From Pseudorhizobium flavum (GTDB taxonomy: Bacteria > Pseudomonadota > Alphaproteobacteria > Rhizobiales > Rhizobiaceae), in assembly GCF_902502825.2 (NCBI RefSeq), contig NZ_LR723670.1, forward strand, positions 1,736,001 to 1,800,000: a stretch of DNA of 64,000 nt. The letters run 5' to 3'. Position numbers and translations under genes: made by a program. The first letter of the stretch is position 1, and every line of letters begins with the position of its first letter. Below are positions 50,466 to 58,400 of the stretch, in pieces. Below the pieces are notes generated by a model. It made no database searches, had not been told where the DNA came from, and saw only the letters and a program-made list of their open reading frames with translations.

Positions 50466-52469
50466 ATGTCCCAAACCGTTTCCCTTACTTTCCCCGATGG
50501 CTCCGTCCGCGCGTTTGATGCCGGTACGACGGGTCGCGACGTCGCGGAATCCATCTCGAAGTCGCTGGTCAAGAAGGCCGTCGCGGTCACCATTAACGGA
50601 ACGCTGCGCGATCTCTCCGATCCCGTCACCGACGGTGCGATCGAGATCGTCACCCGCACCGATCCTCGTGCGCTGGAGCTGATCCGCCACGATACCGCAC
50701 ACGTGATGGCAGAGGCCGTGCAGGAACTCTGGCAATCGACGCAGGTAACGATCGGCCCGGTCATCGAGAACGGATTCTACTACGATTTCGCCCGCGATAC
50801 GCCGTTCACGCCGGAGGACCTGCCGAGGATCGAGGCGAAGATGAAGGAGATCATCGCCCGCAACAAGCCATTCACCAAGGAAGTCTGGCCGCGAAACAAG
50901 GCAAGGGAGGTCTTCGCTTCCAAGGGCGAGGACTACAAGGTCGAGCTGGTAGACGCCATTCCGGAAGACCAGGACGTCAAGATCTACTACCAGGGCGACT
51001 GGTTCGACCTCTGCCGTGGACCGCACATGGCTTCGACCGGACAGATCGGTACTGCCTTCAAGCTGATGAAGGTGGCCGGCGCCTATTGGCGGGGCGATTC
51101 CAATAATCCGATGCTGACCCGCATCTATGGCACTGCCTGGGCGACGCAGGAGGAACTCGATCAGTACCTTCATGTCCTGGCCGAGGCGGAAAAGCGCGAC
51201 CATCGCAAGCTGGGCCGGGAGATGGATCTTTTCCATTTCCAGGAGGAAGGTCCGGGCGTCGTCTTCTGGCACGGCAAGGGCTGGCGCATGTTCCAGATGC
51301 TGGTGGCCTACATGCGCCGCCGGCTTGCCGGTGCCTATGAGGAGGTCAATGCGCCGCAGGTGCTGGACACGTCTCTTTGGGAGACCTCCGGCCACTGGGG
51401 CTGGTACCAAGAAAACATGTTCGCGGTGAAATCCGCCCATTCGCTGACCAACCCGGACGACCCGGAGGCGGACGATCGGGTGTTTGCGCTGAAGCCCATG
51501 AACTGCCCGGGGCACGTCCAGATCTTCAAGCATGGTCTGAAGTCTTACCGGGAACTGCCGATTCGCCTTGCCGAATTCGGTCTTGTGCACCGCTACGAGC
51601 CCTCCGGGGCGCTACATGGTTTGATGCGCGTGCGCGCCTTTACCCAGGACGATGCCCATGTCTTCTGCACCGATGAGCAGATGGCGGCCGAGTGCCTGCG
51701 CATCAACGACCTCATCCTGTCCGTCTACGAGGATTTCGGCTTCAAGGAGATCGTCGTCAAGCTCTCCACGCGACCGGACAAGCGTGTCGGCTCGGACGAA
51801 CTGTGGGATCGCGCCGAATCGGTGATGATGGAGGTGCTGAAGACGATCGAAGCGCAATCCGGCGGTCGCATCAAGACTGGTATCCTGCCGGGCGAGGGCG
51901 CTTTCTACGGGCCGAAGTTCGAGTACACGCTGAAGGATGCGATCGGCCGCGAGTGGCAGTGCGGCACCACTCAGGTCGACTTCAATCTGCCCGAGCGCTT
52001 TGGGGCCTTCTACATCGACCAGAACTCCGAGAAGCGTCAGCCGGTGATGATCCACCGGGCGATCTGCGGCTCCATGGAGCGCTTCCTCGGCATCCTGATC
52101 GAGAACTTTGCCGGTCACATGCCGCTCTGGTTCGCGCCGGTGCAGGTCGTTGTCGCGACGATCACCTCCGATGCAGACGATTACGGTCGCGAAGTGGCTG
52201 ACGCCCTTCGCGAGGCGGGCATGGTGGTCGAGACCGATTTCCGCAACGAGAAGATCAACTACAAGATCCGCGAGCACTCGGTCACCAAGGTGCCGGTGAT
52301 AATCGTCTGCGGCAAGAAGGAGGCGGAAGAACGCTCGGTCAATATCCGCCGGCTGGGCTCTCAAGCGCAGACGTCCATGTCGCTCGGTGAGGCGGTGGGC
52401 GCGCTCGCTCTGGAAGCCATGCCACCAGACCTTCTTCGCAAGGCGAAGGCCCGCAAGTCTGCTGCCTGA
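50466..52469 (+). CDS. thrS: Threonyl-tRNA synthetase
   Basis: The 667-residue enzyme has the full class II architecture: N-terminal TGS domain (about 1-65), editing domain with [11 protein letters not shown], catalytic core with [12 protein letters not shown] (motif 2 region with the zinc-binding Cys), [23 protein letters not shown] and the motif 3 region [19 protein letters not shown], then an anticodon-binding domain. It charges threonine onto tRNA-Thr. AGGAGC precedes the ATG at 50466. A long hairpin follows. No leader resembling a T-box is present. Confidence 0.96.
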   Translation: MSQTVSLTFPDGSVRAFDAGTTGRDVAESISKSLVKKAVAVTINGTLRDLSDPVTDGAIEIVTRTDPRALELIRHDTAHVMAEAVQELWQSTQVTIGPVIENGFYYDFARDTPFTPEDLPRIEAKMKEIIARNKPFTKEVWPRNKAREVFASKGEDYKVELVDAIPEDQDVKIYYQGDWFDLCRGPHMASTGQIGTAFKLMKVAGAYWRGDSNNPMLTRIYGTAWATQEELDQYLHVLAEAEKRDHRKLGREMDLFHFQEEGPGVVFWHGKGWRMFQMLVAYMRRRLAGAYEEVNAPQVLDTSLWETSGHWGWYQENMFAVKSAHSLTNPDDPEADDRVFALKPMNCPGHVQIFKHGLKSYRELPIRLAEFGLVHRYEPSGALHGLMRVRAFTQDDAHVFCTDEQMAAECLRINDLILSVYEDFGFKEIVVKLSTRPDKRVGSDELWDRAESVMMEVLKTIEAQSGGRIKTGILPGEGAFYGPKFEYTLKDAIGREWQCGTTQVDFNLPERFGAFYIDQNSEKRQPVMIHRAICGSMERFLGILIENFAGHMPLWFAPVQVVVATITSDADDYGREVADALREAGMVVETDFRNEKINYKIREHSVTKVPVIIVCGKKEAEERSVNIRRLGSQAQTSMSLGEAVGALALEAMPPDLLRKAKARKSAA

Positions 52470-52473
52470 ACAG

Positions 52474-52507
52474 ATATGCGCCCGCCTCGAAAGGGGCGGG
52501 CGCATAT
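52474..52507. terminator. Bidirectional hairpin between convergent thrS and secreted-protein genes
   Basis: A perfect 13-base-pair stem (52474-52486 with 52495-52507, reading ATATGCGCCCGCC on one arm) surrounds an eight-base loop between two convergent stop codons. There is no U-tract, so termination might need Rho or work through stem strength in both directions. Confidence 0.7.
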
Positions 52508-52512
52508 CGTGG

Positions 52513-53502
52513 TCAGTTCCGCAGTTCGGTATCGTTGAGCAGGCCCATGTCAGCGGGCTGCTCCTTCATCAGGACCTCGACATCCACGTTCTCGGCGGCC
52601 TTCACGCTGAAGGCCCGCTGATAGATCCTGTCCTTGTTACGGGCGATTGCCAGGTAATCGCCCTCCGCGAGTACCATCGTGGAGAAGGCGCTGACGCTTT
52701 CGTTGACGATGTCACCGGCCGCCGTGAGCACCGACCAGGCAGTGTCGGCAATCGCCTCGCCACCCGGCTGGGACACGAGCTTAAGGGTGATCTCCGCCGC
52801 GCGGTGCTGCAAGGTAGCCTCGAGCAGCTTGCCGGCTTCGACCTGAATATCGGCCCGGACAACCGCATTGACGTCACCGTACTCGGAAACGACGTGATAG
52901 GTGCCTGCATTGAGGCGGACGATCGTGTCGGGGCGGACATCGGCCATGACCAGTCCGCGCTCTCCGTCTTCGCGAACCTCGGATGAGTAGATCGAGAACC
53001 TGAGACGACTGGCGGGCACGGGGGCATCGGAACCCGAGACCGCGTCAAGAACGACACCGCCGGCGTCCAGCACGAGAACCTGTGGCTCAACTTCGCCGTC
53101 CGCCGGAACGGTGAGCTTCTTGGTAACCCCGGCACGCCCGAACGCGACGTTGACGAAATAGTCTCCGGGCAGAAGCTGGAATGAAGCGTCTCCCCCCTCG
53201 GCACTCGCGACGAGAGGCAGCTTTCCGTCCTCGCCGGAGATCGGGCTGAAGACGCGCCACGTCAGGCCCTCCTTCAGCATCTCCTCGCTGTTGACCAGCT
53301 TGGCACGGAAGGCGACGTCTTTCGCCGCAGCCGTTGCCAGTCCGCCGCCCGTGGCAGAGAACGCGCTGAGCTTTGGCATTTTCGAAGTGCTGCTGAGCTG
53401 CTTGAACGTCTTGAAGGCTTCCTCCGCGGAAGCGCCCGTGACCGGCATGAGGAACATGGCGCCGGCCATGGCACAACGGGCCGCGATTGAAATGCCTGTC
53501 AT
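52513..53502 (-). CDS. Secreted beta-rich protein of unknown function
   Basis: The 329-residue protein has a signal peptide (MFLMPVTGASA) and a mature part made of repeated strand patterns such as LLPGDYFVNVAFGRAGVTKKL, LNAGTYHVVSEYGDVN and LAEGDYLAIARNKDRIY. Each has a L-x-x-G-x-Y turn typical of carboxypeptidase-regulatory-like or PEGA-type sandwich domains, suggesting three such domains. Function is unknown; periplasmic or cell-surface binding is a guess. It is convergent with thrS and divergent from the nitroreductase gene. Confidence 0.65.
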   Translation of the reverse strand: MTGISIAARCAMAGAMFLMPVTGASAEEAFKTFKQLSSTSKMPKLSAFSATGGGLATAAAKDVAFRAKLVNSEEMLKEGLTWRVFSPISGEDGKLPLVASAEGGDASFQLLPGDYFVNVAFGRAGVTKKLTVPADGEVEPQVLVLDAGGVVLDAVSGSDAPVPASRLRFSIYSSEVREDGERGLVMADVRPDTIVRLNAGTYHVVSEYGDVNAVVRADIQVEAGKLLEATLQHRAAEITLKLVSQPGGEAIADTAWSVLTAAGDIVNESVSAFSTMVLAEGDYLAIARNKDRIYQRAFSVKAAENVDVEVLMKEQPADMGLLNDTELRN

Positions 53503-53610
53503 TGATCGTGAACCGGTTGACTCTTCTGGTGCTAAGCCTCACTTCAAGACCAATCCTGAGGCAATTTCAAGACCTTCCTACCATGACTGTTCCCCAAGGA
53601 CGACTCAAGT

Positions 53611-54195
53611 ATGCAAACTGACATCAAGCTTGTGGACTACCTGCGCAACCGCCACTCCACCCCGGTCGCGCAGATCGGCGAACCGGGTCCGTCCTACTCT
53701 GAGCTGGAATCGATTCTCGCTTTCGCATCACGCGTCCCCGATCATGGAAAACTGGCGCCGTGGCGCTTCATCGTCTACCGCGGTGATGAGAGGGCTAGGC
53801 TTGGAGAAGTCTTCCTTTCCCTCCAGCAGCAGTCCGGCGAGCTGGAGGAAGCGGCACGTGACGCCGAGCGAAACCGGTTGCTGCGGGCTCCAGTCGTGGT
53901 CGGGGTAGTCAGCACAGCCGCACCCCATGCGAAAATCCCGGAATGGGAGCAGGTGCTGTCCGCCGGTGCCGTTTGCCTGAACATGCTAATGGCCGCCAAT
54001 GCCCACGGATATGTAGCCAACTGGCGCACGGAGTGGATCGCCTATGACGATCATGCCCTTGCCGCGCTCGGGGTGAAGCAGGGAGAACGCGTTGCGGGCT
54101 TCATCCATATTGGTTCGAGTGATTTTCCTGTTCCGGACCGTCCACGGCCGGACCTCGATAGCATCGTCACCTATGCGGGCGAAGGCGAATCCTGA
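53611..54195 (+). CDS. Nitroreductase family protein (YdjA-like)
   Basis: The 194-residue protein is a compact FMN-dependent nitroreductase: [11 protein letters not shown] at the start, [16 protein letters not shown] for FMN binding, and [24 protein letters not shown]. Short members like YdjA use NADPH or NADH to reduce nitroaromatics or unknown substrates. AAGGA lies before the ATG at 53611. The flavin reductase-like gene overlaps it by one base (TGATG at 54193-54197), implying coupled translation and perhaps a shared flavin-based process. Confidence 0.85.
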   Translation: MQTDIKLVDYLRNRHSTPVAQIGEPGPSYSELESILAFASRVPDHGKLAPWRFIVYRGDERARLGEVFLSLQQQSGELEEAARDAERNRLLRAPVVVGVVSTAAPHAKIPEWEQVLSAGAVCLNMLMAANAHGYVANWRTEWIAYDDHALAALGVKQGERVAGFIHIGSSDFPVPDRPRPDLDSIVTYAGEGES

Positions 54196-54803
54196 TGTTC
54201 TATGCTACCGACACCAACGCCCACGGCCTGCGGCATGACCCATTCAAGGCGATCGTCGCACCAAGGCCGATTGGCTGGATCGGTACGAAAGGGAGAGATG
54301 GTCCGCTCAACCTTTCGCCCTACTCCTTCTTCAACATCGTTTCCGATGCGCCGAAGATCGTAATGTTCTCGTCGAGTGGGAGGAAGGACAGCCTTCGCAA
54401 TGCCGAGGAGACAGGCGTGTTTACTGCAAGCCTTGCGAGCCGTCATCTCGCGGAGCAGGTGAATGCATCGTCGGTCTCGGTCCCTTACGGAAGGGACGAA
54501 TTCGAGATCGCGGGGCTGTCGCCGAAAATGGGCTGCCTGATCGATGCTCCATACGTCGAGGAAGCCTACACGGCACTCGAGTGCAGCGTGACGGAGATCA
54601 TCCAGCCTCGAACCATAGAGGGCGGTCATGCAGACGCCTACATGGTGTTCGGTCAGGTCGTTGGTATCCACATCCGTGAAGAGATCATCCGCGACGGTCG
54701 CATCGACATGAGCATCATGCGGCCGATCGCCCGAATGGGCTACCACGACTATTGCGACGGCGGCGCGGACGTATTCCAGATGACCCGCCCTAGTGCCTCC
54801 TAG
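54195..54803 (+). CDS. Flavin reductase-like FMN-binding protein
   Basis: The 202-residue protein has the split-barrel flavin reductase fold: KAIVAPRPIGWIGTKGRDG, NLSPYSFFNIVSDAPKIVMFSS, and KDSLRNAEETGVFTASLAS. This DUF447-like branch includes flavoproteins such as flavoredoxins and esterase-like proteins of unclear activity. It starts within the nitroreductase stop codon and is cotranscribed with it. The pair may be a reductase and its flavin supply; this is inference from adjacency. Confidence 0.83.
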   Translation: MFYATDTNAHGLRHDPFKAIVAPRPIGWIGTKGRDGPLNLSPYSFFNIVSDAPKIVMFSSSGRKDSLRNAEETGVFTASLASRHLAEQVNASSVSVPYGRDEFEIAGLSPKMGCLIDAPYVEEAYTALECSVTEIIQPRTIEGGHADAYMVFGQVVGIHIREEIIRDGRIDMSIMRPIARMGYHDYCDGGADVFQMTRPSAS

Positions 54804-54906
54804 GATCGCGCAGGCGTTAATCCGTATGGTGAACCAATCATAAATATTTACCGGCTACCGTTCGGTCATTCGGTGATGCGCGGCAGGCGCTTCCCGTCAG
54901 CCGGGG

Positions 54907-56040
54907 TTGGTAGTGATTATTCAGGCATTTCTTCGATGGCTCGAAACAGCGGCCGCGTGTGACAGGGCCAGGGCCGCCAATGCGTTGGCGCGAGCCTATT
55001 TAGCGTCGCGCCTTCAGTCGGATCAGCAGCATGCGGCGTTGCTTGCCATGTCTCATCTCCTCGATGATCCGGCGCCGCAGGTGCGCCTCGGTCTCGCCCG
55101 GGCGCTGGCCACAAATCCCGGCGCACCTCGGCCTATCATCCTTGCCCTTGCCGAGGACCAGCCAGAGATCGCTTGCACGGTGATCGCCCAGTCCCCCGTC
55201 TTCCAGGATGCCGATCTGGTGGATCTGGTGGGGCGGGGGGACGGACTGACCCGGGGGCTCATTGCAACCCGGTCCGGCCTCTCCCGAGTTGTCTCGGCTG
55301 CCCTTGTGGAGGTCGGGGAGGTGGGCGAGATTGTCCTTCTCCTCGAGAATGCAGACGCTGCACTGTCTCGCGGATGCCTGGCACGGATCGCGGATCGATT
55401 CGGTCACGACGGTGAGGTGAGAAAGCTGTTGCTCGATCGCGCCGACCTCGCTCCCGAGGTTCGCCAACGGCTGGTGTCGAAAGTTGGCGAGGCACTTGCC
55501 GAGTCGAGCCTGGTCTCCAACCTGCTAGCCGGTTCCCGACTGGAGCGCCTGACGCTGGAGGCAACCGAGACGGCGACATTGGCGATTGCCGGATCCGCCT
55601 CTCGATTCGAACTGCCGGCGCTGGTCGAGCACATGCGGTCATCGGGAACGCTTACGCCTGCGCTTCTCATCAATGCGCTTTGCACCGGCAAGGCAGACTT
55701 CTTGTCGGAAGCCATGGCAGCGCTTTCGGGGCTGGACGAGCCGCGTGTGAGAGCTCTGCTAGCGAGCGGTCGGGCTCCGGCTGTCCGCGCCATGTTCCAG
55801 GCGGGGGGTCTTCACCGGGACGTGGCGGCTGTCTTCGTCGCCGGAGCGCTCCTCTGGCGTCAGGCTGGTATCATGGAAACCAGCGCTGACATATGCGAGG
55901 CACTGCTCTCGGAATGCCGCCAACTGGGGGCAAGGTCGCCGGTGGTCGCTGACCTGTTGGAGATCGTCGACAGGCTTCAGCGCTCAGAACTGCGTGCGGC
56001 GGCTCGTTCCTACGCACAGCAGACCGCGCTGGCGGCCTGA
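54907..56040 (+). CDS. DUF2336 helical-repeat protein
   Basis: The 377-residue protein consists of alpha-helical HEAT-like repeats (ALLAMSHLLDDPAPQVRLGLARAL, and a glycine-rich VDLVGRGDGLTRGLIATR) and matches DUF2336, a family common in alphaproteobacteria with no known activity. No signal peptide or membrane segment is present. The start is uncertain: TTG at 54907 or GTG at 54913, neither with a strong ribosome binding site. It is a single gene, five bases from the convergent small gene. Confidence 0.72.
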   Translation: MVVIIQAFLRWLETAAACDRARAANALARAYLASRLQSDQQHAALLAMSHLLDDPAPQVRLGLARALATNPGAPRPIILALAEDQPEIACTVIAQSPVFQDADLVDLVGRGDGLTRGLIATRSGLSRVVSAALVEVGEVGEIVLLLENADAALSRGCLARIADRFGHDGEVRKLLLDRADLAPEVRQRLVSKVGEALAESSLVSNLLAGSRLERLTLEATETATLAIAGSASRFELPALVEHMRSSGTLTPALLINALCTGKADFLSEAMAALSGLDEPRVRALLASGRAPAVRAMFQAGGLHRDVAAVFVAGALLWRQAGIMETSADICEALLSECRQLGARSPVVADLLEIVDRLQRSELRAAARSYAQQTALAA

Positions 56041-56045
56041 CGCAC

Positions 56046-56450
56046 TCAGTCCCGTAGCTTCTTTGCGACCCAGGAATAGCTTTCCTCGACGAGGCGGATG
56101 GGCTGCCGCATCAAGGTGCGCACGCCCTCCGTGGTTGGCAACACGGCACGTACGCGCTCGATAGCCCTTGATGCGAGGTCAGACTTGGCTTCCTGCGTCA
56201 GATCGATTTCTGGATTTTGGGTAATGGTCTGGTCTGGAGGCGTTGCCGCGGCCTCGCTCTCACCCGGTCTCTGACAAACCGCGATCACCATCGGATAGGG
56301 AGCATTGGCGTGGCTTGCCAGTTCCGCCTCCGAATCCGCGGTGCAGAGCTCGATGGTCGGCCATCGTCTCTCCGAGGTGGAGACATAGTGGCACTCTGTC
56401 GCGGTGTCGTCACAGCCGAGGATGGTGAGCACGATGATGGCGGCGTTCAT
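56046..56450 (-). CDS. Small protein of unknown function, possibly exported
   Basis: The 134-residue product starts with a hydrophobic stretch (MNAAIIVLTILGC) ending in Cys12, so it could be a lipoprotein, although the lipobox ILGC lacks basic residues before it. The middle has HYVSTSERRWPTIELC and MVIAVCQRPGES with paired cysteines; the C-terminus is helical and charged. I do not recognise a family. AGGAAATCAAC precedes the ATG. It is 31 bases upstream of nothing and downstream of the AI-2E-type gene on the same strand. Confidence 0.55.
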   Translation of the reverse strand: MNAAIIVLTILGCDDTATECHYVSTSERRWPTIELCTADSEAELASHANAPYPMVIAVCQRPGESEAAATPPDQTITQNPEIDLTQEAKSDLASRAIERVRAVLPTTEGVRTLMRQPIRLVEESYSWVAKKLRD

Positions 56451-56481
56451 GTTGATTTCCTGTCAACGACGCTGTGGCGGC

Positions 56482-57687
56482 TTATGGTGACGAGACGGTT
56501 CTGATCGGAGCCACGTCCGGGTCGAAGGGAACGCTGCTGTCCGTCACCAAGTCCTCTTCGCCCTCCACGGGATCCACAAGCTTCACTTCGCGGATCCATT
56601 CCCGCCAGATCGATACGATCAGGGCCATGAGCACCGGTCCGATGAACAGCCCGAGGAAGCCCATCGTCTTCACTCCGCCGACGAGGCCAAAAAATGTCGG
56701 GAGAAAGGGAAGCTTGATCGGCCCCCCGACCAGCCGAGGACGGATCGTCTTGTCGACGATGAAGAGTTCAACCGAGCCCCAAACGAAGAGCCCGATCCCC
56801 GCGATATACGAGCCGCTTGCTACGAGGTAGACGGAGACAAGCGTGAAGGACAGGGGCGCGCCGCCGGGGATGAGGGCCATGATTCCCGTCAGAACGCCGA
56901 GGGTAACCGGCGAGGGGACGCCAGCGATCCAGTAGGCAATGCCGAGGACGATGCCCTCGCCGATGGCGATGAGTGTCATGCCCGTCACGGTCGAACTGAT
57001 TGTAGCGGGCACGACACGAGAGATCCGCTCCCAGCGGGTCGGCAGGATGCGCTCACCGAGAAGATCGATCTGCCTGCTGAAGGATGCGCCGTCACGGTAG
57101 ACGAAGAAGAGAGCGATCAACATGAACAGCAGTGTCAGGAGCAGGTGGAAGGCACCGTCACCAGCCGCGATGACGGCCCGGTAGATGTTGCCGATATTTG
57201 CACCACTGACGATCTGGATCAGTTCTCCGATCCCTCCCGGCGAACCGACATGCCGGTCCCACTGCTGCGTCAGCCAGTCACCCACACCCGGAAGAGCCGC
57301 TATCCAGGCGGGCACCTCTGCGCCCTGATTGTTGACCTGGAGAACCCAGCCCACCCAGTCCCGTACTTCCCCGATCGTATATGAGATCGCGATGCCGATC
57401 GGTACGACGAGGAAGGCAATGATGAAGATGATGGCGAGGGTGGCGCCGATGGTCGTGTTGCCCCCCATGTTCTGCAGCAACTTGCGGTAAAGCGGCCAAC
57501 TGGCAAAGCCAATGACCAGCGCCGCGAGGACCGGTACAAGGAAGCCGTGGAAGAAATAGATGCCCGCGATCACGATCAGGACCAGAAGCCAGCGAGCGGC
57601 CGAAATCGGGGGGATCAGGGCGGAGCGGCTGTGCGCCACGGGTCCTAGCCAACGAGGTCCATCCTGTAATTGCGGGGGTCTGCTCAC
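56482..57687 (-). CDS. AI-2E family transporter
   Basis: The 401-residue protein has about eight membrane helices and the features of the AI-2 exporter (TqsA/PerM) family: FHGFLVPVLAALVIGFASWPLYR at the N-terminus, LTLLFMLIALFFVYRDG, GIMALIPGGAPLSF, and VGGPIKLPFLPTFFGLVGGVKTMGFLGLFIGPVLMAL. Family members export diverse substrates, and autoinducer-2 transport cannot be assumed. The start is GTG 57687. The gene is divergent from bphO, and its product may or may not relate to the phytochrome genes. Confidence 0.85.
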   Translation of the reverse strand: MSRPPQLQDGPRWLGPVAHSRSALIPPISAARWLLVLIVIAGIYFFHGFLVPVLAALVIGFASWPLYRKLLQNMGGNTTIGATLAIIFIIAFLVVPIGIAISYTIGEVRDWVGWVLQVNNQGAEVPAWIAALPGVGDWLTQQWDRHVGSPGGIGELIQIVSGANIGNIYRAVIAAGDGAFHLLLTLLFMLIALFFVYRDGASFSRQIDLLGERILPTRWERISRVVPATISSTVTGMTLIAIGEGIVLGIAYWIAGVPSPVTLGVLTGIMALIPGGAPLSFTLVSVYLVASGSYIAGIGLFVWGSVELFIVDKTIRPRLVGGPIKLPFLPTFFGLVGGVKTMGFLGLFIGPVLMALIVSIWREWIREVKLVDPVEGEEDLVTDSSVPFDPDVAPIRTVSSP

Positions 57688-57810
57688 CGGTGCTCCTAGT
57701 TCTGTCCGATCGCGGCATTGCGGTATCTGATAACTATTGCACAGGTTACACGCATGACGATCACAAAATCACTAACTCGTCACTTGTCGCAGATGAGGTA
57801 GGAGCTAAAT

Positions 57811-57843
57811 ATGACGGACATTCAACTCATAGAACTGTTCTGA
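57811..57843 (+). CDS. Ten-codon leader peptide overlapping the bphO start
   Basis: An ATG at 57811 follows GTAGGAGCTAAAT, with AGGAGC at good spacing, and encodes MTDIQLIELF before TGA at 57841-57843. The stop overlaps the bphO ATG as TGATG. The bphO start itself has no ribosome binding site, so ribosomes probably reach bphO by reinitiation after this leader. The peptide may only serve coupling; it has no obvious regulatory codon run. Confidence 0.55.
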   Translation: MTDIQLIELF

Positions 57844-58400
57844 TGAATTTATCTTCACGTCGGTTCCTCGTCAGGGATCGCACTTCGCTGTCCCATGCAC
57901 GGGTCGAAGCCATTGTCGGATCTTTCTCCACGATAGCAGACTATCATCGCTACCTGAGGGGGACCTACGCGTTTCGTTCCGCATACGAGGACGCGATGGC
58001 GAACTTCGACTGGCCAGCCGACCTGCCACCGCTCGACCACGCACCTCAGCTTTTGCCCCTTCTGCGCCAGGATCTTGGGGATCTGGGATTGCAGCCGCCC
58101 CCAATTGATGAATCATCGCTGCAGGTGTCGGATCGGGAGACTCTTCTCGGGACGCTTTATGTGACCGAGGGATCCTCGCTCGGCGCGCGGATTCTCTATC
58201 GGCGGGCGCAGGAACTGGGATTGACCAGCGAGTTTGGAGCCCGCCACCTTTTCGCGCAGTCGGAGAGCCTCGCTCGCTGGCGGCAGCTCGTCAAACTGCT
58301 CGACGAAGCTCCGGAGCTCGACCTGGACAAGCTGGTGGCAGCGTCCGAAACAGTCTTTGCCGCCGTCGGTGGAGCCTTCGAAAGGCTGCAGGATGCGTGA
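57843..58400 (+). CDS. bphO: Biliverdin-producing heme oxygenase BphO
   Basis: The 185-residue protein is a BphO-type heme oxygenase. It has LVRDRTSLSHARVEAIVGSF with the likely proximal His, YHRYLRGTYAFRSAYEDAM, and LYVTEGSSLGARILYRRA with the glycine-rich distal helix. It opens haem to biliverdin IX-alpha, the chromophore of bacteriophytochromes. Its start overlaps the stop of a ten-codon leader, and its last eight bases overlap the bphP start (58393-58400), so chromophore and photoreceptor synthesis are tightly coupled. Confidence 0.9.
   Translation: MNLSSRRFLVRDRTSLSHARVEAIVGSFSTIADYHRYLRGTYAFRSAYEDAMANFDWPADLPPLDHAPQLLPLLRQDLGDLGLQPPPIDESSLQVSDRETLLGTLYVTEGSSLGARILYRRAQELGLTSEFGARHLFAQSESLARWRQLVKLLDEAPELDLDKLVAASETVFAAVGGAFERLQDA

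Noticed and set aside
54804..54906. Hidden small gene or RNA before the DUF2336 gene
   Set aside because: It is AT-rich with TTAA-type elements but has no frame with a ribosome binding site and no stem-terminator pair; it looks like a promoter region.
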